Below, in pieces: positions 63,943 to 64,000 of a stretch of DNA of 64,000 nucleotides (positions within the stretch are counted from its first letter, which is position 1; every line of letters begins with the position of its first letter). The notes under the pieces were generated by a model. That model did not search any database. It was not told where the DNA came from and saw only the letters and a list, made by a program, of their open reading frames with translations. Where the stretch lies: the NCBI RefSeq assembly GCF_016904885.1, contig NZ_JADWYI010000001.1:372001-436000 (forward strand). The letters are read 5' to 3'. The position numbers were made by a program, and so were the translations under genes. This DNA is from Archangium primigenium (GTDB taxonomy: Bacteria; Myxococcota; Myxococcia; Myxococcales; Myxococcaceae).

Positions 63943-64000
63943 TCCCGTCTCCCGGCACGAGGTCCCACCCCAGAAGGTGGGTCGCCCCGCCCCCACCCGG

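Overview
The window is a piece of a very GC-rich genome. One sampled 60-base line (9601-9660) counts 44 G+C. It carries hallmarks of a myxobacterium of the Cystobacter/Archangium/Myxococcus group: Sit-type lipoprotein toxins with paralogous immunity genes, a DUSAM-domain protein, many lipoproteins, and many orphan or hybrid histidine kinases. This assignment is inference from gene families; no rRNA gene is present. I see no tRNA, rRNA or CRISPR array. Almost all long antisense frames are artefacts of GC-rich codon use.

Layout. 1-4.9 kb: end of an Ig-like repeat protein, a membrane histidine kinase, iron superoxide dismutase (sodB). 4.9-12 kb: an accessory locus built around a SitA-type toxin lipoprotein (8983-10551) and three paralogous pentapeptide-like immunity genes (8340, 10580, 11309). 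A 5-prime toxin fragment (5778-5954) and a 3-prime toxin fragment (11213-11293) are left over from lost toxin copies. A foreign segment (about 5940-8325) with visibly lower GC replaces the body of one toxin gene; it holds an ORC/CDC6-like ATPase gene and an IS630 transposase remnant. 12-17 kb: four overlapping genes, comprising a cobalamin-binding protein with CarH-type photoreceptor motifs, an all-helical protein, and two multi-domain histidine kinases. 17-27 kb: chemoreceptor, a three-gene envelope operon (phosphoesterase-like, beta-propeller, glycosyltransferase), an NlpC/P60 lipoprotein, a GH99-like lipoprotein, a beta-lactamase-fold protein.

27-38 kb is a second accessory belt. It holds a Cys-rich lipoprotein with a DUSAM partner, a coiled-coil protein, an acyl-CoA dehydrogenase with a 49-base fossil of itself nearby, and an orphan SitI-like immunity gene behind a truncated sitA. 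It continues with a Vps62-domain secreted protein, a Tox-REase-5 toxin with an Imm52 protein, and alanine racemase. 38-48 kb: Cys-rich secreted proteins, a lipase, and a lipid-metabolism cluster (TetR, KAS III-like protein lacking catalytic His/Asn, acyl-CoA ligase, lipoprotein, beta-barrel, hydrolase, divergent SDR). 48.5-64 kb: a signal-less subtilase with a separate propeptide-like protein, lgt, rhodanese, GreA/B-like protein, two large histidine kinases, a VWA protein, a coiled-coil membrane protein, a nuclease/phosphatase lipoprotein with lamin-tail domain, and an inactivated HExxH-type protein.

How it fits together. The most distinctive theme is contact-dependent kin discrimination. SitA lipoproteins are known in Myxococcus to pass between cells by TraA/B outer-membrane exchange. 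This window shows that machinery diversifying: immunity duplication, gene conversion, loss of toxin bodies and invasion by foreign DNA. The second theme is sensing, with a probable B12-based light sensor wired to a phosphorelay plus several orphan kinases.
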